A DNA stretch of 64,000 bases from Akkermansiaceae bacterium (GTDB taxonomy: Bacteria > Verrucomicrobiota > Verrucomicrobiia > Verrucomicrobiales > Akkermansiaceae), in the NCBI GenBank assembly GCA_013041925.1, contig JABDRB010000009.1:124001-188000 (forward strand). Direction: 5' to 3'. The position numbers were made by a program, and so were the translations under genes. The notes below the pieces were generated by a model. It made no database searches and was not told the DNA's origin. It saw nothing but the letters and a program-made list of their open reading frames with translations. Shown in pieces: positions 16,688 to 25,525 of this stretch (position 1 is the stretch's first letter; each line of letters begins with the position of its first letter).

Positions 16688-19183
16688 ATGTCATCTCTTA
16701 TCATTCCTAGATTAGGCCGGCCGCTATGGATCTTGCTACTTGCTTTGCTCAGTTGCGGCATCATCCATGCGAAACCAAAAAATAAAGTTCCTGACTTTAC
16801 CCAAGGTGAGGTGCTGGATCCTGCACACTCAAAAAAGAAGATGCAAGACCGCACCATGGGGCCTACGGGACTCTGGGGGCAGGTGTTCTCGCGAGGAATG
16901 AAAAAAGGGGCCAGCCGAGATGCCCGTCAATTTCTAATCACAAAGGTCGAGGCAGGCAGTCCCGCTGAGGGCAAAATTGCGCTCGGCGATGTCGTGCTCG
17001 GTATTGCTGGCCGGAATTTTGACAGCGATGCTCGCAAGCTGCTTGCTGCCGCCATAGAGCGGGCCGAGCAAACCAACGGCGCCCTATCACTAAAACTATG
17101 GCGCGATGGAAAAATCTTCGACCAGACCATCCAGCTCAAGGTGATGGGCGCATTCGATCCAGAAGCTCCATTCAACAACCCCTACAACGATGCCGTGATC
17201 GACCAGATGGTGAGGCACGCGCTCACCATTAAACTGCCGCCGGAGAAGCGGACTTCAAAAGAAGATATCGTGGTCTTCATGCCTCCCATGGCGGCGCTTG
17301 GAATGTTGGCCACTGGTGATGAGAAGATCATGCCAAAGGTTCGCGCCTTAGCACACCATCTCTGCATAGATCAGAAGGCGGGTGGGAGGCCGATCACCTT
17401 TGAGGTTTCCAGCCGGGGGAAGCGCGTTTGGCGCACGTCCTATAGGCTTATTTTTCTAGCCGAGTATTACATGGCGACGGGCGATGACTATGTCTTGCCT
17501 GCGATCAAGACCCTAGCAATCGGCGGCGCCAAAGGACAGAGTGGTGTTGGTAGTTATGGGCACAGGTTTTCCTCAAGGAAGCCAGATGACAGTTACCATG
17601 GGCCACTGGAAGGATATGGCGCGATCAACAATGCCTCACTATCCATGCTCACCGGGCTCACCCTTGCTGTCAAATGCGGGGTTGAGCATCCTGAACTCAC
17701 TCAGGCCATCGCCAGAGGTAAGCGGTTTTTCGATTTCTTTGTTGAGCATGGAGGTATCTCTTACGGCGACCACTGGGCGGGCACAAAGTATTTTGAGAAC
17801 AATGGAACCTCTGGTCTTTCAGCAATCGCCTATGGCTTTATGGGCGATCCCCGTGGACAACGTTTCTTCTCCGCGATGGCGGTCGCTGCGGCTCCAACTG
17901 GACGTGAAGAAGGGCACCAAGGTTGCTACTGGTCGCACCTGTGGAGTGACATCGGTGCCGCTCGGTCGGGAGAAGAGGGTTTGATTGCCTCATTCTTAGA
18001 GACCCGCTACTTGCGAACTCTGGAACGCAGCTGGAACGGCCAAGTGGTCGACCAGAGTAATATTGGTCCGACGAAGTATAGTCAGGGTCGTGGTGATGTG
18101 ACAGGAGAGCGGTTACTGCTACTGTCTTTAGGTCGTAAAAAGCTATACTTCACGGGCAAAGAAATGTCCGTGAAACGTCCACTGGTAGGGCAAGCTCTTA
18201 ATGATGCACTTTTGGCAGGAAAATTGATTTACGATTCGGAAGCTCGTAAAAATCTCTCGGAAGAAATCATTTTCAGACTACTCAGGCACGAACTGCCAGC
18301 CGCTCGTATCACTGCGGCGACGGCGATGCAGGAGCAGAAACTTGATCGCGTAGATCGTCTGATTGAGATGGTCAACGACTCGGATCGCTACGCTCGCTAT
18401 GGAGCCTGCAATGCTTTGGCCTATGCCGGTTGGAACTCGGAGGATGCGGCCACGGCGGTGATGCGAAGGATGGAGCAGGATGATGATATTCTCTTCAGAT
18501 ATTTTGGTGTGGATGCGATCACTTCCGGTAAGGGTAAAAATTACGGTCTCTATGGAGCTGCGGCCAAGGCGGTTCCGGTCTTACTAAAGTTGGCCTCAAA
18601 GCCTGCCCCTAACGATCCAAGGGGGCACCTTACATGGCGGATAGCGGAGGCGCTTTTTTATCACAGTAGTAATCTCATTAAAACCTATCCGCCAGAGGGC
18701 GAAATCGCAGAGAAACTAATGATAGAAAGCCTGCAGCAATTCTTGCTCAACGAAAACGGTCGGGCCCGGTCTATGGTGTCTTTGAAGGATCTCACAGAAC
18801 AACAGCTTACTTTTCTCTGGGGGGGCATCTACGAGGCCACGCGCTACAACGCACCGAGCGGCATTATGTTTTCCAAAGGTGTGCGCACAAGCGGGATGGC
18901 GGCGATGGCCCAATACAGAATCAAAGAAGGGCTGGAGCTTATGATGGAGCTTGCTCAGACGTGGGTAGGAACGGATGAGCCACAAAGGTGGGTGCCTTGG
19001 TTTGGTGAAACGATGTTTGCTACGCTGCCTCTCTATGGGCGCGACGCTTTGCCGGTAGTTGAGGTCATTGAGCAATGGCCGGTCTTGAATGGACGCGGTA
19101 AAAGTCTGGGCAAAAGGCTGCCCGAGATGAAGAGGCAGATTAAAAACGCTCCACGATACGACCTTCATAGTATTAGAAAGTAA
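16688..19183 (+). CDS. DUF6288-like secreted protein with PDZ and HEAT regions
   Basis: A protein of 831 residues. A signal peptide (about 1-28, ending IIHAKPK) is followed by a PDZ-like domain at about 60-155 (ITKVEAGSPAEGKIALGDVV and LWRDGKIFDQTIQL). A large helical region (about 165-480) has alternating helices such as YRLIFLAEYYMATGDD and INNASLSMLTGLTLA, like an alpha/alpha toroid. HEAT-like helical pairs follow from about 515 (ELPAARITAATAMQEQ; DRYARYGACNALAYAG). This order fits the DUF6288 family common in Planctomycetes and Verrucomicrobia. No catalytic residues can be assigned. It lies downstream of the BNR_4 gene in the block bounded by the apbE repeats. Confidence 0.75.
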   Translation: MSSLIIPRLGRPLWILLLALLSCGIIHAKPKNKVPDFTQGEVLDPAHSKKKMQDRTMGPTGLWGQVFSRGMKKGASRDARQFLITKVEAGSPAEGKIALGDVVLGIAGRNFDSDARKLLAAAIERAEQTNGALSLKLWRDGKIFDQTIQLKVMGAFDPEAPFNNPYNDAVIDQMVRHALTIKLPPEKRTSKEDIVVFMPPMAALGMLATGDEKIMPKVRALAHHLCIDQKAGGRPITFEVSSRGKRVWRTSYRLIFLAEYYMATGDDYVLPAIKTLAIGGAKGQSGVGSYGHRFSSRKPDDSYHGPLEGYGAINNASLSMLTGLTLAVKCGVEHPELTQAIARGKRFFDFFVEHGGISYGDHWAGTKYFENNGTSGLSAIAYGFMGDPRGQRFFSAMAVAAAPTGREEGHQGCYWSHLWSDIGAARSGEEGLIASFLETRYLRTLERSWNGQVVDQSNIGPTKYSQGRGDVTGERLLLLSLGRKKLYFTGKEMSVKRPLVGQALNDALLAGKLIYDSEARKNLSEEIIFRLLRHELPAARITAATAMQEQKLDRVDRLIEMVNDSDRYARYGACNALAYAGWNSEDAATAVMRRMEQDDDILFRYFGVDAITSGKGKNYGLYGAAAKAVPVLLKLASKPAPNDPRGHLTWRIAEALFYHSSNLIKTYPPEGEIAEKLMIESLQQFLLNENGRARSMVSLKDLTEQQLTFLWGGIYEATRYNAPSGIMFSKGVRTSGMAAMAQYRIKEGLELMMELAQTWVGTDEPQRWVPWFGETMFATLPLYGRDALPVVEVIEQWPVLNGRGKSLGKRLPEMKRQIKNAPRYDLHSIRK

Positions 19184-19192
19184 TTCTTGCTG

Positions 19193-19210
19193 CTCCGCTA
19201 TATGGCGGAG
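19193..19210 (+). terminator. Weak terminator-like hairpin after the DUF6288 gene
   Basis: CTCCGC pairs perfectly with GCGGAG around TATATG, ten bases after the stop codon, but no T-run follows. Confidence 0.3.
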
Positions 19211-19372
19211 TCGCTACTTACTAGCAACGTGGCGTAGTTTCCGCGCTTTCATAGCCTCGGCTTTTCAGTCACGCTCAGGTATCCATTGCAAAGGAGATGT
19301 CGTCTCTTGAATTCGTCATCGCCGGTGGCGAGCAATCGCCTGTCGGTTTCGCGGAGGGATGAAAGATGCGCA

Positions 19373-20251
19373 TCAATCCTTTGTGGGGAGTGGGGTGAGG
19401 GTATGGAAGCCGTCGTCGCGTTCGATGTGGATTGCGTGCAGCATGGCGTCGTGGCAGGGTGCGGCTGCCATTTCCTCGGGGGCCATGAGCATGAGTGCGG
19501 TTGACCAAGCATCAGAATGGGCAGCGGATGGGCTGCGCGACCAGATCCGGGTGGGTTGATGTTCCTGGTGCTCGCGTGAGGGGTCAGGGTGCACGATATG
19601 GCTACCTTGGATGGCGGTGCCCGAGGCGCTGAGTGCCTCGTCGTGGAGGTTGATACGGAGTGTGTCGTTGTCGCCACTGAGATCGATTGGCCAGCTGGCT
19701 TGGCCGATGGCGAGGTGGGTGCTGGCACCCGCGGAAATGAGGGCGCCGTCGATGTCCCATCCTGTGAGGGTTTCTTTGAGTTGATCCAGTGTGTAGCCTT
19801 TACCGATGCCGCCGAGGTCGATCACGCGGCCTGGGGCGTCACATGTGACGGCTGGGGTGTCGGGGTGGACGGTGAGTTGTCCGATCGCTTGCGGAAGCTC
19901 GCCTGCGAGCCCAGATTTACGATGTGCGATCATGGTGCCGAGGGTGGGATCGAACAACCCGCAGGTATGCACAGCGGCCTCCATGGCGACGAGTAAACAC
20001 TGGTGACACTCCTCGCTGATATGGAGGGTTTCACCGGCGGCCATGTGGTTGATGCAGTAGACGTCACCACCTTCAAAGTAGCGACTGAGTTTTTCTTCCA
20101 GCTCATCGATGCGGTGAAAGCATTCGCAGGCGAGGCTGCGGGCGAGGGCATCGTCGTCTGTGCAGATCCTGATGGAATAGGTGGTCATCATCGCCTCGTG
20201 GTGGAAGAGGTGATGGGGAGGAAGTTGGGGGGGCGGATCGTTGCTCGACAT
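19373..20251 (-). CDS. apbE: FAD:protein FMN transferase, ApbE family
   Basis: Transfers FMN from FAD to a threonine of flavoproteins such as the NqrB/NqrC or RnfD/RnfG subunits, usually on the periplasmic side. The 292-residue product has family motifs including the central VIDLGGIGKGYTLDQ, then ALISAGAS and a C-terminal WSTALM segment. No signal peptide or lipobox is visible. The frame is open to 20305, but ATG 20251 avoids a 41-base overlap with the upstream gene and is preferred; MMTTYS (about 20 codons further in) is another option. It lies 14 bases after the Agl23-like gene on the same strand, so it is probably co-transcribed. Its 3' end is duplicated at 14955-15026. Confidence 0.88.
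   Translation of the reverse strand: MSSNDPPPQLPPHHLFHHEAMMTTYSIRICTDDDALARSLACECFHRIDELEEKLSRYFEGGDVYCINHMAAGETLHISEECHQCLLVAMEAAVHTCGLFDPTLGTMIAHRKSGLAGELPQAIGQLTVHPDTPAVTCDAPGRVIDLGGIGKGYTLDQLKETLTGWDIDGALISAGASTHLAIGQASWPIDLSGDNDTLRINLHDEALSASGTAIQGSHIVHPDPSREHQEHQPTRIWSRSPSAAHSDAWSTALMLMAPEEMAAAPCHDAMLHAIHIERDDGFHTLTPLPTKD
19391..19462. repeat. Right copy of the 72-bp direct repeat
   Basis: Lies within the 3' coding end of apbE. See the left copy at 14955-15026; one mismatch in 72 bases. Confidence 0.9.
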
Positions 20252-20264
20252 GCTGATGGGTGGC

Positions 20265-21818
20265 TTACGGAGATTCGGGTGCGTTCCATTGTTGCCAGTG
20301 GTCATTGCGCAGGAAAAGAATCACGGGCACATGGGAGCGCAGGGTGCGGGGCAGGGCGACGTGGGATTTTTCCAGCTGAATCTGTAAATCGTCCGCCATC
20401 TCAGGCATGGCAAAAACCAACGGGCATTGGCTCACGGCAGGTGTGGGTTCGGGCCAGTACCCGATGGCATCAAAGTCGCGGAGGTACCACGGCAGCGGCC
20501 AGTATTCGGTGCCAACAACGGCGACGGGTTCGAGGGCTGCAGGTGGGAGGTGTTGGGTGAGATCGCGCATCCAGGTGCGGATGGATTCGACATCTCGGCT
20601 TGTTGGTGCGTAGGCGTAGGGGTTACGGGCGTCATTGGCAAAGCGTCCTGTGGCGTAGCGGGTCAGTCGGTTTTGCTGAAAAATCACGCCGATGAGGACC
20701 AGGGTGGCGACGGCTTGGATCGGGGTTTTCCACTGGGAGAAACCGCGGAAGCTGAGTCCAGCGAGTAGGCAGACGTGGGCCCATGGTAGGCACATGAGCC
20801 AGGGGGTTTTGTAGGAGATGGTGCTGTAGATGAGGATGTGGAAAATGGCGGAGAAGGCGAGGAAGCGGGTGATGTCTTCTTGGTGGCGCCGCTTACCCGA
20901 TGGCAGGTAGCTCCGGATAAGCGCGATGGTGGCGAGCACCAGAATGGGGGTCTCGAACCACCAGACCCCTCCCTTGCTGGGCACAGCTAACATCTCGAAG
21001 TAGTAGCTGAATGGCTTGTCGTGACCCGCTCCGGTTTGGTAAACAAAAAACGTGCGGACTGCGTCCCATGCGCCCATTAGGTTGCTGAATCCATCAGTGT
21101 AATACCAGCTGGCGCTGATGCCTGCGGCGGCGGCGAAACTGAGTGCGGGCATCCGAAACTCCCGCCATAGCCGCTGGCGGTTTTTGCTTGTGTTGTGTTG
21201 ATTGATTTTGCGGATGTGAGACAGGGCGACGATGGCGCCAGCGGCGGTCCATGCGATGATGCTGATGGCGAAGGACTCCTTGGTGGCAAACATCAAGCCG
21301 ACCAGCCCACCGACCACCCCGAACTTGAGGGTGTGGGAGTATTTCGGCCTGACGCAGACGAGGGCAAGTGCCGCGAGCCCACAGAGCGCTAGGATCATCT
21401 CGTGAATAAACATTCGGCTAAAATAGACGAGTAAGGGGGAAGTCGCGAGCAGGGCGGAGGCTGCAAGCATGGGGATGTCACCGAAGCGCCGGCGCCAGCA
21501 TAGCGGAATCATCACCAAGAGTGTGCCCGCGGTGGCGGTGGCGATCCGCAGGCTGAGCTTGCTCATGGATCGCCATGACGTCTCCCCATTGAGCTGACAA
21601 ATCGGCGCAGCAGCGGCGCTGAGCAGCGGGCCGTGGTTGTGGACCGGGTTGAACTGGTAGTCGGCAGCTGGGTTGATCCGCTGCGAGGTGATCCGGGCAC
21701 CAGTCGCCTCGTCAAAGTGGAATGGACGGTCGGATAGCTCATCAAAGCGCAGGAATGCGGCCAGTGTGATCACGGCAATCCAACAGAAAAAGAGAAAGAC
21801 TTTACTTGAGATATTCAC
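20265..21818 (-). CDS. Agl23/TIGR03663-type membrane glycosyltransferase-like protein
   Basis: A protein of 517 residues with about ten hydrophobic segments. The early periplasmic loop carries RPFHFDEATGARI, with the acidic pair typical of lipid-linked sugar (GT-C fold) transferases, and then NPVHNHGPLL, matching the TIGR03663 family called flippase activity-associated protein Agl23. GT-C enzymes use polyprenyl-phosphate sugars and act on the outer face of the inner membrane. The divergent neighbour at 21856 encodes a GT2 enzyme of the type that makes such lipid-linked sugars, so the two may form a donor-acceptor pair (inference). Confidence 0.82.
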   Translation of the reverse strand: MNISSKVFLFFCWIAVITLAAFLRFDELSDRPFHFDEATGARITSQRINPAADYQFNPVHNHGPLLSAAAAPICQLNGETSWRSMSKLSLRIATATAGTLLVMIPLCWRRRFGDIPMLAASALLATSPLLVYFSRMFIHEMILALCGLAALALVCVRPKYSHTLKFGVVGGLVGLMFATKESFAISIIAWTAAGAIVALSHIRKINQHNTSKNRQRLWREFRMPALSFAAAAGISASWYYTDGFSNLMGAWDAVRTFFVYQTGAGHDKPFSYYFEMLAVPSKGGVWWFETPILVLATIALIRSYLPSGKRRHQEDITRFLAFSAIFHILIYSTISYKTPWLMCLPWAHVCLLAGLSFRGFSQWKTPIQAVATLVLIGVIFQQNRLTRYATGRFANDARNPYAYAPTSRDVESIRTWMRDLTQHLPPAALEPVAVVGTEYWPLPWYLRDFDAIGYWPEPTPAVSQCPLVFAMPEMADDLQIQLEKSHVALPRTLRSHVPVILFLRNDHWQQWNAPESP

Positions 21819-21855
21819 AGATTGATTGAGGATTAGAATCCAACGAAGTCATTAC

Positions 21856-22632
21856 ATGTCCGATCTTGAAATGAAAGCTCAAACCCCATCGAGGATCCTG
21901 CTGGTTACCCCTGTGTGGAAGGATGCCGAGCGGCTTGGTGGTTTTGGCACGGATCTGGCTGAGACGCTCGCGGCGTGTCACTACGATGTGCACTGGGTGA
22001 TTGCCGACGATGGCTCGGGCGCCGAACAGCATCAAAAGCTGCAGGAGCTGCACCAGAAGCTGAGTGGAGTTTATCCGAAGGTTTCCCTGCATTTTGCCAA
22101 GGAACATCGAGGAAAAGGCTCGGTGGTCCGAGAAGCCTGGGGGATACACCCGGAGGCCAATTGGCTGGCTTTTGTGGATGCCGATGGCAGCTTGGCTCCA
22201 GACGAGCTGCTCCGGATGTTTGCGGCTGCTGAGCAGGGGGGGGAGACGGTGCTTGCTATCCGCAAGCGGACGGAGACCACCGATGTGCATGAGACGGTCA
22301 TTCGAGCTATTGCGCACCGGCTCTTCATCCTTGCGGTGAAAACCCTTGTGGGAGTGCAGTGTGAGGACCCACAATGTGGTGCCAAGGTGCTACGCGGCTC
22401 AGATTATCGAGCGGTTGCCGAGTCCTTGAAAGAGGACGGGCTGGCCTTTGATGCCGAAATGCTGACGGCGCTGGCGGCTAGCGGGGCGCCGTGGCAAGAA
22501 CTTCCCGTGACCTGGATTGAAAAAGACGGGGGGAAGGTGAACCCGATGCGTGATGCATGGGGGATGCTCGCCGCCCTCTGGAAAATTCGTGTCCGCCAGA
22601 GGAACGGCGAGTTTAAGAAAAACGAGGCGTGA
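21856..22632 (+). CDS. Family 2 glycosyltransferase (polyprenyl-phosphate type)
   Basis: A protein of 258 residues with the GT-A fold of the dolichyl-phosphate mannosyltransferase/DPG synthase group. It has an N-terminal strand (RILLVTPVWKD), VIADDGSG for the nucleotide-binding aspartates, HRGKGSVVREAW and the acidic metal-binding motif VDADGSLAPDE. The CEDPQCGAKVLRG and AFDAEML segments further along are also typical. No C-terminal membrane helices are seen. The frame is open back to a TTG at 21826; ATG 21856 is preferred. It is divergent from the Agl23-like gene and ends two bases from a convergent gene. Confidence 0.87.
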   Translation: MSDLEMKAQTPSRILLVTPVWKDAERLGGFGTDLAETLAACHYDVHWVIADDGSGAEQHQKLQELHQKLSGVYPKVSLHFAKEHRGKGSVVREAWGIHPEANWLAFVDADGSLAPDELLRMFAAAEQGGETVLAIRKRTETTDVHETVIRAIAHRLFILAVKTLVGVQCEDPQCGAKVLRGSDYRAVAESLKEDGLAFDAEMLTALAASGAPWQELPVTWIEKDGGKVNPMRDAWGMLAALWKIRVRQRNGEFKKNEA

Positions 22633-22634
22633 GC

Positions 22635-23360
22635 TTACTCAGGCTTACCGAAGACTTCAACCTCGGTGTAGTGGTTCATCTCGTTGGAGGTGCTTCCACG
22701 TGAGTAGAGGCGAACGTAGCGGCCTTTGGTGCCTTTGCCGTTCACGAGCAAGCCGAAGCGTGACTCGATGTAGGGGCGATCGCTGCCTTTGCCGAGTCCC
22801 GATGAGTCATCGTAGTCGTTGTTGTAGAGGGTGGTGACACCGGACTTAAACTCAGGATCGTCGGAAACCTGAACGATGACGTCATGGTAGACACGTTTCT
22901 CGCTGTGGAAGTGCCAGATGAGGATGGCGTAGAGCGGGTTGCTTTTCTCGAGGTCGATCTGGGCCCACTGGGTGCCTTCGACCATCTCGAGGAAGTAGCC
23001 TTCGCCGGCTTCCTTTTCGCCGTCTGTAAGGTAGGAAACCTCACCAAGGATCGGGAAGTCGTCGCTGGACGTGACTGTTTTTCCTTGGGAGAGCAGCACG
23101 GTGCCCTCTGGGACAAGAAACGTAGGAAACTTCTTGATTTCCGGCATCAAGTTTTTGACGTTTTTGGGTTTGGGTGACCCTTCGATGACCTCTTTCGGGA
23201 GGTCTGTTTTGAGTTCGACGCCGCCTGTGGTGCCGATGCCAGGGCCTGCTGAGCTGCCGCCGCTGGTGTTGCTGTCTGCGGATGAATCATCCTTGCAGGA
23301 GCTTAACATCAGAAGAGAAGCGGTTCCGAGGACGAGGGTAGGTAGTGTTGTTATTTTCAT
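22635..23360 (-). CDS. Lipoprotein with an F5/8 (discoidin)-like domain
   Basis: A protein of 241 residues. The lipoprotein signal ends in the lipobox SSC (residue 22), followed by a Ser/Gly-rich linker. From about residue 90 a beta-sandwich region (VTSSDDFPILGEVSYLTDG, WAQIDLEKSNPLYAILIWH, GRYVRLYSRGST, VEVFGKPE) follows the pattern of carbohydrate-binding discoidin domains. Its ATG overlaps the stop codon of the upstream oxidoreductase (ATGA at 23357-23360), so the two are translationally coupled. A glycan-binding role at the cell surface is plausible. Confidence 0.78.
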   Translation of the reverse strand: MKITTLPTLVLGTASLLMLSSCKDDSSADSNTSGGSSAGPGIGTTGGVELKTDLPKEVIEGSPKPKNVKNLMPEIKKFPTFLVPEGTVLLSQGKTVTSSDDFPILGEVSYLTDGEKEAGEGYFLEMVEGTQWAQIDLEKSNPLYAILIWHFHSEKRVYHDVIVQVSDDPEFKSGVTTLYNNDYDDSSGLGKGSDRPYIESRFGLLVNGKGTKGRYVRLYSRGSTSNEMNHYTEVEVFGKPE

Positions 23361-24679
23361 ACTTGTAGTTGTTCGGGTGTGAAGACGATAGGTTGTTTTT
23401 GCAGGGCGGATGGATTGACCCAGAAAATAGGGGCCTCACTTTCGAAGGCGTGACGCGCATCGCAGTTGAGGGTAGCTTCGCCACGGACGGCGGCAAAGAA
23501 GTTTTCGAGGTGTGGCTGGTGCGGTGGCTTGTTGAGCACACCGGGGATAGCAAACTCCTCGGGGGCAGCGGATTCGTAGGAGGCGATCCCATCGGTCGAC
23601 TTCGGTTTGGGTGGTGCTGCCTTTTTATCGAGGTAGCCACGCTTGACGAGATCGTCCCATTCGGGGGCTGTGCTTTCGCGGTAAATCGCACTGCTGCTGG
23701 ACATTTCAGAGGTGTTGATGGTGCCATCGGTGCCCATGAAGCTTTCGTAGAAGCCGCCACCGGCACTGGTGGTGGTGAGCACCTGATAAAAGGCGCGGAC
23801 GGGCCCTTGGGGTGCATCGTATTCAAAGATGGCCATGACGTTGTCAAAGTGCTCACGTGTCTTGAAGAAGTCATTTCCGCCGGAGGCAAAAACGGACTTT
23901 GGACGACAGCCGAGGAACCAGTTAAAGACATCGATCTGGTGTGCGCCGAGGTCGGAGATGGGGCCGCCTGAGAGGTCGCGGTAAAAGCGCCAGTTCATAA
24001 ACTGGTGCATGTCCTTGAATCCGTATTTATCGAGCACAGCCTGATCGATGGCGAGGCTCTTTTTGTATTGGATATCTTGGGATGATTTCACCGCACGGTT
24101 CCACTGGCCATTGATGTTGACGATGGTTCCGCAGATGTTGTTGTTGTTGATCAGGTGATCGAGGGTGTAGCGGTAACGTGGGTTGCTGCGGCGCTGGTGG
24201 CCGATCTGGCAGAGTTTTTTGTTGCGCTCCATCGCGTGCACCATGGCGCGGGCGCCATCGAGCGTGTTGGACATCATTTTTTCGCAATAGACGTGGAGTC
24301 CGGCGTCGAGGCATTTGACGGTGTGGGGTGAGTGCCAGAAGTCGGGGGTGGCGACGATGGCGACATCGAGGTCTTTTTCCTTTTCGAGGAGTTCATCGAT
24401 GTCGGTGTAGCGGTTTGGGACGTGTCCTTGCAGGGAGCGGACCTTACCTGCGGCACCGCGGCGGTTGTAGTCCCAGATATCGCAGACCGCTTGGAAGTGG
24501 AGGCCTGGGATGTTGGACATAGCGCGGAAGAGGACCTGCCCTTGTTTGCCCATACCGATCAGGGCTACGTTGATTTTGTCGCCCCCTTTATTGGCGGCTT
24601 TGAGGATGGACGGTGCACCAAGCACCAGTCCGGCACCGGCGATGGTGCTTCCTTTGGATAAAAATTCGCGTCGTTTCAT
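23357..24679 (-). CDS. Gfo/Idh/MocA-family oxidoreductase, Tat-exported
   Basis: A protein of 440 residues with a twin-arginine signal RREFLSKG (3-10) and hydrophobic stretch to about 28, so export in folded form is expected. The Rossmann loop is GMGKQG (42-47). The family's EKP motif reads CEKMMSN here: the lysine (K133) is kept but proline is replaced by methionine. The C-terminal domain includes GGPISDLGAHQIDVFNWF. Sits between the DoxX-like gene (51 bases upstream) and the discoidin-like lipoprotein gene (ATGA overlap), forming a three-gene operon. Sugar-type redox activity is expected; the substrate is unknown. Confidence 0.9.
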   Translation of the reverse strand: MKRREFLSKGSTIAGAGLVLGAPSILKAANKGGDKINVALIGMGKQGQVLFRAMSNIPGLHFQAVCDIWDYNRRGAAGKVRSLQGHVPNRYTDIDELLEKEKDLDVAIVATPDFWHSPHTVKCLDAGLHVYCEKMMSNTLDGARAMVHAMERNKKLCQIGHQRRSNPRYRYTLDHLINNNNICGTIVNINGQWNRAVKSSQDIQYKKSLAIDQAVLDKYGFKDMHQFMNWRFYRDLSGGPISDLGAHQIDVFNWFLGCRPKSVFASGGNDFFKTREHFDNVMAIFEYDAPQGPVRAFYQVLTTTSAGGGFYESFMGTDGTINTSEMSSSSAIYRESTAPEWDDLVKRGYLDKKAAPPKPKSTDGIASYESAAPEEFAIPGVLNKPPHQPHLENFFAAVRGEATLNCDARHAFESEAPIFWVNPSALQKQPIVFTPEQLQV

Positions 24680-24730
24680 GATAATAATGCTAGTTAAATA
24701 CTCGTTGGCGATGGGATGATGCGCGGCTGA

Positions 24731-25252
24731 CTACCACTTTTTAAGCAGGCAGAAACGGTTGTGGTTGGCCCAGCTCAAGGCCATGGCGATGAGTGCCATG
24801 TGGATGCCAAGCCAAGCGATGCCGGCATCTTGTTTGATCAGGATCAAGCCCCAGGTGAGGCTGACATAGACGAGGCCCAGTAAAAACAGGCTAACGCGGC
24901 TGGCGACACCAAGCAGGATGGTGAGGCCTAGAATGATGAGGGCTGGCCCGAGCACGACGTCGTAAATTTTGAGTGCCCATCCCATCATGAGGGGTTCTTC
25001 GGAAAAGGTGGTGTTCATGGCCTCGGGGATGCCGTGGTAGTTTTCAAGGCTGTAGCCTTTAGAACTGGCGGCTTCGGTGAGGTCGGCGTCATAGGCTTCA
25101 CCGTCAATTTTAACGGGTGACTCACTCATGACCTTGCCGGCGAACTTTTCGATACCAGTTTGAACGGCGCGCACTCCGAGCCAGACGCGGAGGAGGAGTG
25201 AGGCGAAGAGGAGACCGAGCGGGTTATTGGCTGCTTTTGATTCAGTGGACAT
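24731..25252 (-). CDS. DoxX-like membrane protein
   Basis: A protein of 173 residues. The first membrane segment (LLFASLLLRVWLGVRAVQTG) ends in the GxxKFAGK pattern of DoxX/TQO-small-subunit-like proteins. An extracytoplasmic insert of about 50 residues and three more membrane helices follow (near 95-112, 118-135, 145-160). The family is generally associated with redox membrane complexes, but individual roles are mostly unknown. First gene of the operon leading to the Tat-exported oxidoreductase, which suggests a link to its electron transfer (inference). Confidence 0.75.
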   Translation of the reverse strand: MSTESKAANNPLGLLFASLLLRVWLGVRAVQTGIEKFAGKVMSESPVKIDGEAYDADLTEAASSKGYSLENYHGIPEAMNTTFSEEPLMMGWALKIYDVVLGPALIILGLTILLGVASRVSLFLLGLVYVSLTWGLILIKQDAGIAWLGIHMALIAMALSWANHNRFCLLKKW

Positions 25253-25525
25253 GGTGGTGGGTGTAGTGTTGGTTTCTAGTTGGAAATGTTACGGGGTGAA
25301 CCTTGTTGAATGGCAACATCGATGACCAGATGTGGCAACTGGGTTGCTTGGACATGGTGGGTTCGTTTTATCATACGCACTTGTTGGCGTGAACTTTCAT
25401 GTAATGTGCAACATATCTCAGGCACGCGTCAAGTGCGGTCAGAGTCAACGAATCGTTTTATCAAGGGCGTGAAGGGGTGGGGGACGGCCAATCGCGGGTC
25501 AGCGTTTGCGGTCAGTGGCTGGCCC

